Below are positions 14,755 through 21,968 of a stretch of DNA of 26,797 nt, in pieces (the first letter of the stretch is position 1; the number at the start of each line of letters is the position of its first letter). The DNA is from RUG11237 sp964450185 (lineage in GTDB: Bacteria > Bacillota > Clostridia > Lachnospirales > Lachnospiraceae). Under the pieces are notes generated by a model that did no database searches, had not been told where the DNA came from, and worked only from the letters and a program-made list of their open reading frames with translations. Position numbers and translations under genes: made by a program. The stretch is from contig CAYVCL010000043.1 in assembly GCA_964450185.1 (NCBI GenBank), positions 1 to 26,797 on the forward strand. Reading direction: 5' to 3'.

Positions 14755-14814
14755 TTTTATTCCTCTTTTCTTTGTATTGTTGGCTTGCGCAATAAAGGCG
14801 GCAAACATTGGGGG

Positions 14815-15050
14815 GCATATTGGACAAAGGATTGGGTGGGGGCGACCGGTTCCGGGGGATAAGAGGTTTCTGGAATTCCTTTTGTTTGGTTGTGGCAAAC
14901 AGTACGCAACCGGAACACATTCGCCATCCATGGCTCAGGTGTTCCTTTTCCGGACGTCCTGTCCGGAAATTGCTGGGTTTCGAAAGGAATTCTTGAAACC
15001 TCTAATCCCCCTCCACAGGCCTCCCCCACCCAATCCTTTGTCCAATATGC
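14815..15050. repeat. Large branched hairpin element (mnmG-mnmE gap)
   Basis: Two 68-nt arms (14815-14882 and 14983-15050) pair over most of their length: GCATATTGGACAAAGGATTG and its complement at the base, then GGGGGAT, AGAGGTTTC and GAATTCCTTT against their complements, with short internal loops. The 100-nt interior can fold into three separate hairpins: GGTTG/CAACC (14888-14911), GGAACAC/GTGTTCC (14912-14945) and TTTCCGGAC/GTCCGGAAA (14947-14969). The result is a cloverleaf-like shape. It does not share the loop strands of elements 1-4. No credible ORF. Confidence 0.8.
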
Positions 15051-15174
15051 TGCTCAAGGTTTTGGACTGCCTTCTATTGGAGCAAGTTGATTGGTGTTTC
15101 ACTTAGTTACTTATTTTTTTTTATTTCATATTAGCTGTTAATCATATTTCTTGTAGGGGCTGTTCCAAAAATCA

Positions 15175-15252
15175 GGAATCTGGCATGGTAAATGGTGCGG
15201 AAAGCCCTAATTATCGTCTGGGATTTCCGTGCCATTTACCATGTCAGATTCC
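15175..15252. repeat. 78-bp hairpin downstream of mnmE
   Basis: Two 29-nt arms (15175-15203, 15224-15252) with a 20-nt loop. All arm positions pair in plus-strand RNA if three G-U wobbles are allowed; in minus-strand RNA the same three positions are A-C mismatches. Located 19 nt after the mnmE stop; on the minus strand the stem is followed by CTGATTTTTGG, so it might also help terminate mnmE. Its mnmE-side flank reads GGTGGTTGGCA on the minus strand, like the outer flank of element 1. Confidence 0.7.
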
Positions 15253-15270
15253 GGACTTTTGCCAACCACC

Positions 15271-16644
15271 TTATTTGCCCATGCAGAATTTGCTGAAGAT
15301 TTCTTCTACCAGGTCATCTTCTACTTCTTCGCCTATGATGTAGCCTAGGGATGTGTAGGCTGTCATTAGGTCTATGGAGTAGAAATCTTCGGGCATATTG
15401 TTTTCTATGCTTTGTTCTACCATTTTCAGGCTTTCGAATGCTTCTTCTAGTAGATTTTTATGGCGAAGGTTGGTTATCATTATGTCTTCGTTAAAGTTAA
15501 TTTCTCCCTGAAGGAACATTTCTTTGATTTTTTCTGCTAATTTATCTATTCCTAAATTTTCTTTGGCTGATATGGATATTACTTCGCTTCCTGTTTTTTC
15601 TTGCATTTCGGTTTCGGTTATTACGGAAGTTAAATCCATTTTATTTAATAATACCAATGCTTTTTTATCTCTTAACAGGTCGCAGATTTCTGCATCGTTT
15701 GCGTCTAATGGTCTGGAGGAATCTACCACATACATAATGAAATCTGCTTCTTTGGCATAATCTTTTGCTTTTTCTACACCTATTTTTTCCACCACGTCTT
15801 TGGTGGAGCGGATGCCGGCAGTATCCATAATTACAAGCTTGATTCCGCCTAAATTTACGCTTTCTTCCAGTACATCTCTTGTAGTTCCTTCTATGTCAGT
15901 TACAATGGCTCTTTCTTCTCCTAAAAGCACATTTAACAGCGAAGATTTTCCGGCATTTGGTTTTCCTAAAATTACCGTTTTTATTCCTTCTTTGATGATT
16001 TTTCCATTTTCGGAGGAAGCAATCATTTTTGAAATTTCTTCTTGTAACTCTTTTACTGTGACCTGCAATTTTTCGCTGTAACCGGTAATATCTATGTGTT
16101 CCGGATCATCTAAGGCGGATTCTATAAAGGCAATTTCATAAATAACCTTTTCTCGGCAGGATTTTATCTTGTCCATTAAATTTCCCTTTAACTGATTCAG
16201 AGAGTTTTTATAAGCATATTCTGATTTGGAATGAATCAAATCCATTACAGCTTCTGCTTTCGACAAATCCATTTTTCCATTTAAAAATCCTCGTTTTGAA
16301 AATTCTCCCGGTTCTGCCATTCTGGCTCCATATTTCAAAACAGTTTCCAACACTTTCTGCACAATAAAAAGACCACCATGGCAATTAATTTCCACCGTAT
16401 CTTCACCTGTATAAGTTCTTGGAGCTCTCATCACTGATACCATAACTTCATCTATCATCTCATCACCATCATAAATATGACCATAATGAATGGTATGGGA
16501 TTTTTCTTGGGAAAGTATTTTATTTCCTTTTGATTTATAAATCTTATCTATTATGGAAAAAGCTTCTTCACCGCTTATTCGCACAATTCCTATTCCGGAA
16601 TTGGTCATTCCTGTGGCAATCGCTGTAATTGTATCCTGCTTCAT
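15271..16644 (-). CDS. mnmE: tRNA modification GTPase MnmE (TrmE)
   Basis: A 457-residue protein of normal length. The N-terminal formyl-THF-binding domain begins DTITAIATGMTNSGIGIVRI. An inserted G domain has GKPNAGKSSLLN (G1), TTRD (G2), DTAGI (G3) and NKMD (G4). The C-terminus FCMGK carries the conserved Cys (usually FCIGK). It works with MnmG on wobble uridine modification. I chose the ATG at 16644 because GAAAGGA lies about 7 nt upstream; the ATG at 16659 would put this ribosome site inside the gene. It has its own sigma-A promoter. Confidence 0.96.
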   Translation of the reverse strand: MKQDTITAIATGMTNSGIGIVRISGEEAFSIIDKIYKSKGNKILSQEKSHTIHYGHIYDGDEMIDEVMVSVMRAPRTYTGEDTVEINCHGGLFIVQKVLETVLKYGARMAEPGEFSKRGFLNGKMDLSKAEAVMDLIHSKSEYAYKNSLNQLKGNLMDKIKSCREKVIYEIAFIESALDDPEHIDITGYSEKLQVTVKELQEEISKMIASSENGKIIKEGIKTVILGKPNAGKSSLLNVLLGEERAIVTDIEGTTRDVLEESVNLGGIKLVIMDTAGIRSTKDVVEKIGVEKAKDYAKEADFIMYVVDSSRPLDANDAEICDLLRDKKALVLLNKMDLTSVITETEMQEKTGSEVISISAKENLGIDKLAEKIKEMFLQGEINFNEDIMITNLRHKNLLEEAFESLKMVEQSIENNMPEDFYSIDLMTAYTSLGYIIGEEVEDDLVEEIFSKFCMGK

Positions 16645-16691
16645 GGGGTGTCCTTTCATAGTGTGTGTGGTTGTTTTACTCTCAACTTTTG

Positions 16692-16720
16692 ATTATAGCA
16701 GATGTGGGGGGTTTTCTCAA
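16692..16720 (-). promoter_or_regulatory. Promoter of mnmE
   Basis: On the minus strand TTGAGA (16720-16715), 17 nt, TATAAT (16697-16692). About 48 nt upstream of the start codon, and only 27 nt from hairpin element 3. Confidence 0.8.
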
Positions 16721-16747
16721 GGGGTGGAAAATGTGGCAAAGGGGACG

Positions 16748-16924
16748 AAAAAAGAGTCTGGAAAGTGCTGGGGAGCCGCGTACAGGGGCTACGACTAGTT
16801 CACACATTCGTAAGTTCGTGAGGCGTATCGCCTAAAAGGCTCTCACCTCACAAACTAACGACTGTGGAACGGATTCTCCGCCCCTTCCCGCTAACCCTCC
16901 CCAGCACTTTCCAGACTCTTTTTT
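16748..16924. repeat. Structured hairpin element 3 (family copy, reverse orientation)
   Basis: A 177-bp element with perfect 28-nt outer arms (16748-16775, 16897-16924). Read on the minus strand the interior carries GGAGAATCCGTTCC, an apical hairpin GTGAGG...GCGATACGCCTCAC and GTGAACTAGTCG, all shared with element 4. The stems between them differ but pair: AGGGGC/GCCCCT here where element 4 has GGCACC/GGTGCC. It also keeps TTAGCGGGA, like TTAGCGGAG of element 2. Located between the divergent mnmE and mtnN promoters. Confidence 0.82.
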
Positions 16925-16930
16925 CTGCTC

Positions 16931-17046
16931 ATTGGCACAACCTTAAACACCTCTTGACAGAAACTTTCATCTTATTGAATGTGGCTGACAGCCAGACACT
17001 ACCTACAGCCAGTAACATTCCGAAGAATCCGTTAAAGTGTGCCAAT
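16931..17046. repeat. Nested inverted repeats between elements 3 and 4
   Basis: ATTGGCACA (16931-16939) and TGTGCCAAT (17038-17046) form a perfect 9-bp inverted repeat. Inside, GAATGTGGCTG pairs with CAGCC and ACATTC (16977-17020) with a 4-nt bulge. The segment contains GAATCCGTT, a fragment also found in the loops of elements 3 and 4. It may be a decayed family member. No ORF of note. Confidence 0.5.
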
Positions 17047-17056
17047 TCAGTAGAAA

Positions 17057-17228
17057 GAACTGTCGGTTTCCCTATGGGGAGATTTTAGTGGGAGGCACCG
17101 GAGAATCCGTTCCGTAGCTGTTGGAGCGTGAGGTGAGAGCCTCTTAGGCGATACGCCTCACACTCTTACAGCTACGTGAACTAGTCGCAGGTGCCGGACA
17201 CGACTCCCCATAGGGAAACCGACAGTTC
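17057..17228. repeat. Structured hairpin element 4 (family copy, forward orientation)
   Basis: A 172-bp element with perfect 25-nt outer arms (17057-17081, 17204-17228). Interior order: TTAGTGGGA, stem GGCACC, loop GGAGAATCCGTTCC, stem GTAGCTGT, then an apical hairpin starting GTGAGG and ending CCTCAC, stem ACAGCTAC, loop GTGAACTAGTCG, stem GGTGCC. Loops match element 3; stems do not but stay complementary. It is inverted relative to element 3 and ends 43 nt before the mtnN -35 box. Confidence 0.82.
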
Positions 17229-17271
17229 CTTCGGACTCATTGCCACACTTCCCCCCAACGATTCACCCCCT

Positions 17272-17300
17272 TTGACAAGTATTCTTTCCTACCGTATAAT
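17272..17300 (+). promoter_or_regulatory. Promoter of mtnN
   Basis: Consensus TTGACA (17272-17277), a 17-nt spacer and TATAAT (17295-17300): a perfect sigma-A promoter about 50 nt upstream of the start codon. Confidence 0.9.
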
Positions 17301-17349
17301 AAAACCACCATTTATTTTAACTATCATTATACAGAAAGGGATTTTAAGA

Positions 17350-18048
17350 ATGAATAAAATAGGAATTATTGGGGCTATGGATGAGGAAGTGGCTGGATTA
17401 AAGAAGGAGATGACTGTTACTTCTACTACTACGATTGCTTCTATGGAATTTTTAGAAGGAACTCTTCTTGGAAAAGAAGTTGTTGTGGTTCGTAGTGGGA
17501 TTGGTAAGGTAAATGCTGCTGTTTGTGCGGAAATATTGGCTGGTATTTTTAAAGTGGATGCTGTTATTAATACGGGGATTGCAGGTTCTTTAAATGCTAA
17601 AATTGATATTGGAGATATTGTTATTTCTTCTGACGTTCTTCATCATGATATGGATGCTACCGGTTTTGGTTATCCTTTAGGACAGATTCCACGTATGGAA
17701 GTATTATCATTTCAGGCAGATGACACATTAATCGAAACTGCAAAAGAAGTATGTGAAAAGGTTAATCCTGAGATTCACACTCATATTGGTCGTGTTGTCA
17801 GTGGGGATCAGTTTATTTCTGATAAAGAAGTTAAGAATCGAATTGTGACTAACTTTGAAGGTTACTGTACCGAAATGGAAGGTGCCGCCATTGCTCAGAC
17901 TGCTTACTTAAATAACATTCCATTTGTAATTTTAAGAGCAATCTCAGATAAGGCTGATGACAGTGCCACTGTGGATTATCCAACTTTTGAAAAGAAGGCT
18001 ATTGAACATTCTGTAAATTTAGTGAAGGGAATGTTGGAAAAATTATAA
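17350..18048 (+). CDS. mtnN: 5'-methylthioadenosine/S-adenosylhomocysteine nucleosidase
   Basis: A 232-residue enzyme (family about 230) that hydrolyses MTA and SAH to adenine plus the thio-sugar, recycling SAM by-products and feeding AI-2 synthesis where luxS exists. It has the N-terminal IGIIGAMDEEVAGLK with the catalytic Glu, the strand INTGIAGSL, the substrate segment GDQFISD, the ribose-binding CTEMEGAAIAQTA and the catalytic Asp in RAISDKADDS. The ATG at 17350 is used, with AGAAAGGG upstream; the frame is open to 17191, but that part is element 4 and the promoter. The SAM-linked role suits a neighbourhood with a radical SAM enzyme, but this is probably coincidence. Confidence 0.96.
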   Translation: MNKIGIIGAMDEEVAGLKKEMTVTSTTTIASMEFLEGTLLGKEVVVVRSGIGKVNAAVCAEILAGIFKVDAVINTGIAGSLNAKIDIGDIVISSDVLHHDMDATGFGYPLGQIPRMEVLSFQADDTLIETAKEVCEKVNPEIHTHIGRVVSGDQFISDKEVKNRIVTNFEGYCTEMEGAAIAQTAYLNNIPFVILRAISDKADDSATVDYPTFEKKAIEHSVNLVKGMLEKL

Positions 18049-18082
18049 ATTTTTTTTTACAAACTACCGTCATACAATTTCA

Positions 18083-18142
18083 AAAAAACAGAAGCATTCT
18101 AAGCTGTAACTATTTTCTCTGCTTAGAACGCTTTTGTTTTTT
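18083..18142. terminator. Bidirectional terminator between mtnN and chemoreceptor gene
   Basis: GAAGCATTCTAAGC and GCTTAGAACGCTTTTG pair with one mismatch, extended by A-run and T-run on the two sides (AAAAAAACA and TGTTTTTTT). It serves the convergent genes on either side. Confidence 0.8.
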
Positions 18143-18148
18143 TATCTT

Positions 18149-19882
18149 TTATAATTTCTTAAACACTTCTGTTTCCTGCTTCAATGCCCCTGCAATTTCC
18201 TGGTTTTCATCCATTCGGATACTGATGTTATCAATATCGCTTACAAGAATCTGCGTATTTTCGGCTGCTCCGTTAACTCCGGCAACACCTTCTTCAATGG
18301 CTCTTGTAATACCGTCGATGGATGCGGCAATTCCGTCCATAGAAGATTTTAAGTTATCGGTTTTTGTAGCAAATTCATTCATAACGCCTTCAATGTAAGT
18401 TGCATTCTCCTTATATTCGCTTCCTGCTGTTACAAAGGACTCAAATTCAGGAAGAATAGATTCGTTCATGTAAGATACTAAATCATTTGCATTGTTTGCC
18501 AGATTATATACAGCTGTTGTAACAACACCGTTAATCTGCTGGATATTGTTTGCAGCTTCACGGCTGGCTGAAGCAAGCTGGCTGATTTCATCAGCAACAA
18601 CTGCAAAACCTTTTCCTGCTTCTCCTGCTCTGGCTGCTTCGATTGATGCATTCAAAGCTAACAAATTTGTCTGGCTTGCGATGTTAAGAATGTCATCAGT
18701 CAGGCTGTTAACCTGATTTACACTGTTACTTTCTTCGATTGCTTTATTTAATACTTCAAGAATTTCATTTACTTTTACTTCTGTAGATTCCATGTTCATA
18801 CGTGCTGTATTTTCCATATTTTCAGCATGCTCTTTCATTTGTTTGGAATATCTGTTAATGTCTGAAGTCTTTTCTGCAATTTCATTTACTTCTTCTCTTA
18901 CGTCACCTGTATTATTATTAATCACAGATGCATTTGCGGATACTTCTTCCATAGTCGCTGCAAGTTCTTCTGTTAAAGCAGACAAATCAGATACACTGTT
19001 ATTTGACGTTTTCACACTTTCCATTACCTCAGACACAACAACTTCCATTTTCTGTGAATTGCTTGTAATCATGCTGAAAATGCTCTGAAGCTTTTCCATA
19101 AAAACATTAAATCCACTACCAAGCGCTGAAATTTCGTCATGATAAAATACTTTAACTCTTTTTGTCAAATCACCTTCTCTATTATCAATATCCTTAATAA
19201 TCTGTGTGATTTGCTTTTCGGTTGCAACAATTGGCCTAATAATAAGTAACATAACTCCCAATACAGAAACAATCACTGTAACAATACTTACTACAATGTT
19301 CACGGCATTAATTGTAAAAGCACTTTTATACACCTTAGCCAACTGAGTTCTTGCATTTGCTACCCCGGTATTGGAAGTTTCTTCCATTACCTTAATATTT
19401 TCCTGCATAGCCACTACACTGGAAGCCAATTCATTGTTGGCACAGGCGTAAGCCGCATCCTTATCACCATTGGCACTATATGCCATAACGTTTATCATGG
19501 CATGACTCATAATATCATAATTTGTTAACATATCCTGATATGCCTGTTTATCACTCTCTGTCACATTTTTTTCATAATCTGCCATCTTTTGTTCGAGCTC
19601 TGTCTGACCTTGGCGGATACTATCCACTATCGCTATCATTGTTTTAGAATCTACCGCAATAATATGAGACAAAGCTTTATTATGAAGACTTTTACTCTCA
19701 AGCTGAATTTCCTCTAATTCGGAGATTGCCGGCATATAGTTGTCAACAATATGAGAAGCATCTCTGTTTACTTTCCTTACATTCTGCAACGACAGCAGAT
19801 TAGAAACTATGGATACAAATCCAAGCACCATAACCGGTACCAGAATATATGCCTTTATACTCATTTTTTTCTCTTTTTTCAT
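18149..19882 (-). CDS. Methyl-accepting chemotaxis protein
   Basis: A 577-residue chemoreceptor. There is one membrane helix near the N-terminus (about 8-30), an extracytoplasmic four-helix-bundle type sensor region of about 160 residues, a second membrane helix (about 190-215), a HAMP domain, and a long coiled-coil signalling domain. The highly conserved hairpin tip NIASQTNLLALNASIEAARAG...GKGFAVVADEI is present. It signals through CheA/CheW to the flagellar motor or another output; none of those genes is in the window. It starts 20 nt after the stop of the solute-binding lipoprotein gene, so the two are co-transcribed and the lipoprotein may deliver the ligand to this receptor. Confidence 0.95.
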   Translation of the reverse strand: MKKEKKMSIKAYILVPVMVLGFVSIVSNLLSLQNVRKVNRDASHIVDNYMPAISELEEIQLESKSLHNKALSHIIAVDSKTMIAIVDSIRQGQTELEQKMADYEKNVTESDKQAYQDMLTNYDIMSHAMINVMAYSANGDKDAAYACANNELASSVVAMQENIKVMEETSNTGVANARTQLAKVYKSAFTINAVNIVVSIVTVIVSVLGVMLLIIRPIVATEKQITQIIKDIDNREGDLTKRVKVFYHDEISALGSGFNVFMEKLQSIFSMITSNSQKMEVVVSEVMESVKTSNNSVSDLSALTEELAATMEEVSANASVINNNTGDVREEVNEIAEKTSDINRYSKQMKEHAENMENTARMNMESTEVKVNEILEVLNKAIEESNSVNQVNSLTDDILNIASQTNLLALNASIEAARAGEAGKGFAVVADEISQLASASREAANNIQQINGVVTTAVYNLANNANDLVSYMNESILPEFESFVTAGSEYKENATYIEGVMNEFATKTDNLKSSMDGIAASIDGITRAIEEGVAGVNGAAENTQILVSDIDNISIRMDENQEIAGALKQETEVFKKL

Positions 19883-19902
19883 ACCAGTTTCCCCCTAACA
19901 TT

Positions 19903-21171
19903 TTAATTAGCTGCTGATGCCGTAATTGCTGCTACTGTTTCATCTAACAATTTTTGTGCCTCAATATTTGGATCTCCTGAATGCATTTTCTGTCCAAATG
20001 CTACCATTGGATCCCAAAACTTACTCGTAACACGCTGAAGTGTTGCAAATTCTGATTGTGCTAAAACTGCTTGAATTGCTGCATCACCCTGCACCTCCGG
20101 AGTACTTGCTGAATTAATATTGGAAGGTCCTAATCCCCTTTTATTAAAACGAAGTGTCTGATTTTCTTCATTTGTAAGCCAGTCTGCCAGTTTTAGACTC
20201 CAATCCGGATGCTTTGAATATGCATTAACCCCTACCATTTTGTAACCACTAAATGATGCCATCTGAATCTGTTTTCCGGCACAAGTATAGGTTGGCAATT
20301 TTACTGCCGCATAATTTTTTCCCCAAGCTTCTTTTAAACTATTTGCAGCCCATACCCCACTGATTCCAGCAGCAACAGTTCCATTTTTTGCCCCTTCTAC
20401 AAGTCCTACATCACCTGAATGTAAAAAACCCGGATGAACGGCAATTGCCTGCATTGCATGCACAATATCAATTCCTTTGATATCTCCTTCTGTCGTATTC
20501 CAGTTACAATTCATTGTTATTTCATCATCATTCATGCTTAAATTCAAACCTGTGTTGCCAAAGAAAGAATATAAAAAGTAACCACTCTCCCAATCCATGG
20601 TAACTTTTTTGTTTGTTGCTGCTGCTACATTCAGCATTTGTTCAAAGCTTGCTAAATCTGCTGCTGAAAATACACTTTTATCATAATACATAAAATATCC
20701 ATTATCTGCTGTCATTGGATATGCATATAATGTATCTCCCACAGATGCTGCCGCAACGGCTCCTTCAATATTTGCTTTTCTTACTTCCTCCGGATTATCC
20801 ACCGGTGTCAATGCTCCACCGGCAACCATTTGTAACAGTTGGTCATCTGCAAACGAAAAAACATCTGCTCCATTCGTTACATCTGCCAACAATTCCACTC
20901 TGCAATTAGCTTCTTCTACCGCTTCAATAGTAATGTCAAATTCTGCTTCCCCTGCATATTTAGCTTTAAAGTTCTCTACCATTTCTGTCAGCAATTCCTG
21001 GTCATCGGTTGCTCCCCACACTTTTAAAGTAACTGTCCCATCATTTGTTGAGTTTTCTTCTGTCTGAGTTTCCGTACTCTCAGCAGACTGTTTTTGACTT
21101 CCCCCACACCCTGTAAGCATCAAACTCATTGTTGCTACAAAAAGTATTAGTGCTATTACTTTTCTTTTCAT
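19903..21171 (-). CDS. Extracellular solute-binding lipoprotein (ABC-type, family 1)
   Basis: A 422-residue secreted lipoprotein. The signal peptide ends in the lipobox LTGC with Cys22 as the lipidated residue, followed by a Ser/Thr/Glu-rich linker. The mature part is typical of family 1 sugar-binding proteins, with VTLKVWGATDDQELLTEMVENF near the start, YAYPMTADNGYFMYYDKSVF, and the C-terminal KLADWLTNEENQTLRF. Likely ligand: an oligosaccharide or similar, unproven. No ABC permease or ATPase gene is adjacent; the next gene is a chemoreceptor, so this binding protein may serve sensing rather than (or as well as) uptake. AGAAAGGATG precedes the start. Confidence 0.93.
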   Translation of the reverse strand: MKRKVIALILFVATMSLMLTGCGGSQKQSAESTETQTEENSTNDGTVTLKVWGATDDQELLTEMVENFKAKYAGEAEFDITIEAVEEANCRVELLADVTNGADVFSFADDQLLQMVAGGALTPVDNPEEVRKANIEGAVAAASVGDTLYAYPMTADNGYFMYYDKSVFSAADLASFEQMLNVAAATNKKVTMDWESGYFLYSFFGNTGLNLSMNDDEITMNCNWNTTEGDIKGIDIVHAMQAIAVHPGFLHSGDVGLVEGAKNGTVAAGISGVWAANSLKEAWGKNYAAVKLPTYTCAGKQIQMASFSGYKMVGVNAYSKHPDWSLKLADWLTNEENQTLRFNKRGLGPSNINSASTPEVQGDAAIQAVLAQSEFATLQRVTSKFWDPMVAFGQKMHSGDPNIEAQKLLDETVAAITASAAN

Positions 21172-21278
21172 GGCATTACATCCTTTCTCCCATTAATTTT
21201 GAAAAACAATCCCTCATTGCTTTATATATATATATCGACATAAAATTACATTTTCTTAGAGTTTTAATAATCAATTTT

Positions 21279-21320
21279 AAAAAAAAGCAATATTACCCAA
21301 AATCAGATAATATCGCTTTT
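21279..21320 (-). terminator. Terminator of the rpmH-rnpA-yidD-yidC-jag operon
   Basis: A 13-bp stem (arms 21283-21295 and 21308-21320, one G-U pair) with a 12-nt loop, followed by a run of T on the minus strand, 12 nt after the jag stop. The remaining 107 nt to the lipoprotein gene are AT-rich, with no certain promoter. Confidence 0.8.
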
Positions 21321-21332
21321 TACTATTTTTTT

Positions 21333-21956
21333 TTATTTTTTTAACGCAACCACTACATGACGATATGGTTCTTCCCCTTCGCTGTATGTAGAAACATATC
21401 TGTCACCTTGTAATGCTGAATGAATAATACGTCTTTCATATGCATTCATTGGTTCTAATGTTACGGACCTTTTACTACGTTTCACCTTATATGCTATGTT
21501 TTTCGCAAGATTTTCAATCGTTTCTCTTCTGCGTTTTCTGTAATTTTCTGTATCCATTTTTACATGGATATATTCTTCCGTATCTTTGTTTGCTACAATA
21601 CTTACCAGATACTGAATGGCATCCAGAGTTTGTCCTCTTTTTCCAATTAAAATTCCCATATCTGTTCCTTTTAATTCGATATCCATGTTTTTAGAAGTTT
21701 CATCATAAGTTAAATCTACTACTACTTCCATGTTCATGGCACGGAACATTTCATTTAAGAAAGAACGCACCTTATCCTCTAATGTTTCTTTCTTTCTTGC
21801 TCTAATAATTGCTTTTTTGCTGTTAATTCCTAAAAATCCCGCACTACCCTTTTCAATCACTTCATATTCCAACTGCTCACTGGTTACCCCTAACTGAATA
21901 AGAGCTTCTGTAATTGCGTCATCTACTGTCTTTGCTGAAATCTGGATATACTCCAT
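21333..21956 (-). CDS. jag: RNA-binding protein Jag/KhpB
   Basis: A 207-residue protein with the expected three domains: Jag-N (1-52, MEYIQISAKTVDDAITEAL ... GSAGFLGINSKKAIIRA), a KH domain with GILIGKRGQTLDAIQYL (GxxG loop IGKRGQ) and an R3H domain with ERRIIHSALQ and YRHVVV at the C-terminus. KhpB binds RNA as a partner of KhpA and influences cell elongation and division in streptococci. It follows yidC by 12 nt in the standard order. GGGGG lies shortly before the ATG. Confidence 0.95.
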   Translation of the reverse strand: MEYIQISAKTVDDAITEALIQLGVTSEQLEYEVIEKGSAGFLGINSKKAIIRARKKETLEDKVRSFLNEMFRAMNMEVVVDLTYDETSKNMDIELKGTDMGILIGKRGQTLDAIQYLVSIVANKDTEEYIHVKMDTENYRKRRRETIENLAKNIAYKVKRSKRSVTLEPMNAYERRIIHSALQGDRYVSTYSEGEEPYRHVVVALKK

Positions 21957-21968
21957 ATTTACTACCCC

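Noticed and set aside
14755..14931. N-terminal extension of the MnmG reading frame
   Set aside because: It translates hairpin DNA, has no similarity to MnmG proteins, and a normal ribosome site and conserved start exist at 14754.
16864..17088. Plus-strand ORF across elements 3 and 4
   Set aside because: It reads through palindromic repeat DNA; the structure explains the sequence better than coding does.
11518..17228. CRISPR array
   Set aside because: Repeats are few, long, inverted and kilobases apart, with no regular spacers and no cas genes.
11518..17228. Insertion sequence or transposon ends
   Set aside because: No transposase in or near the elements, and outer arms differ between copies, unlike true terminal repeats. 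A non-autonomous mobile element remains possible and is kept as a hypothesis in the findings.
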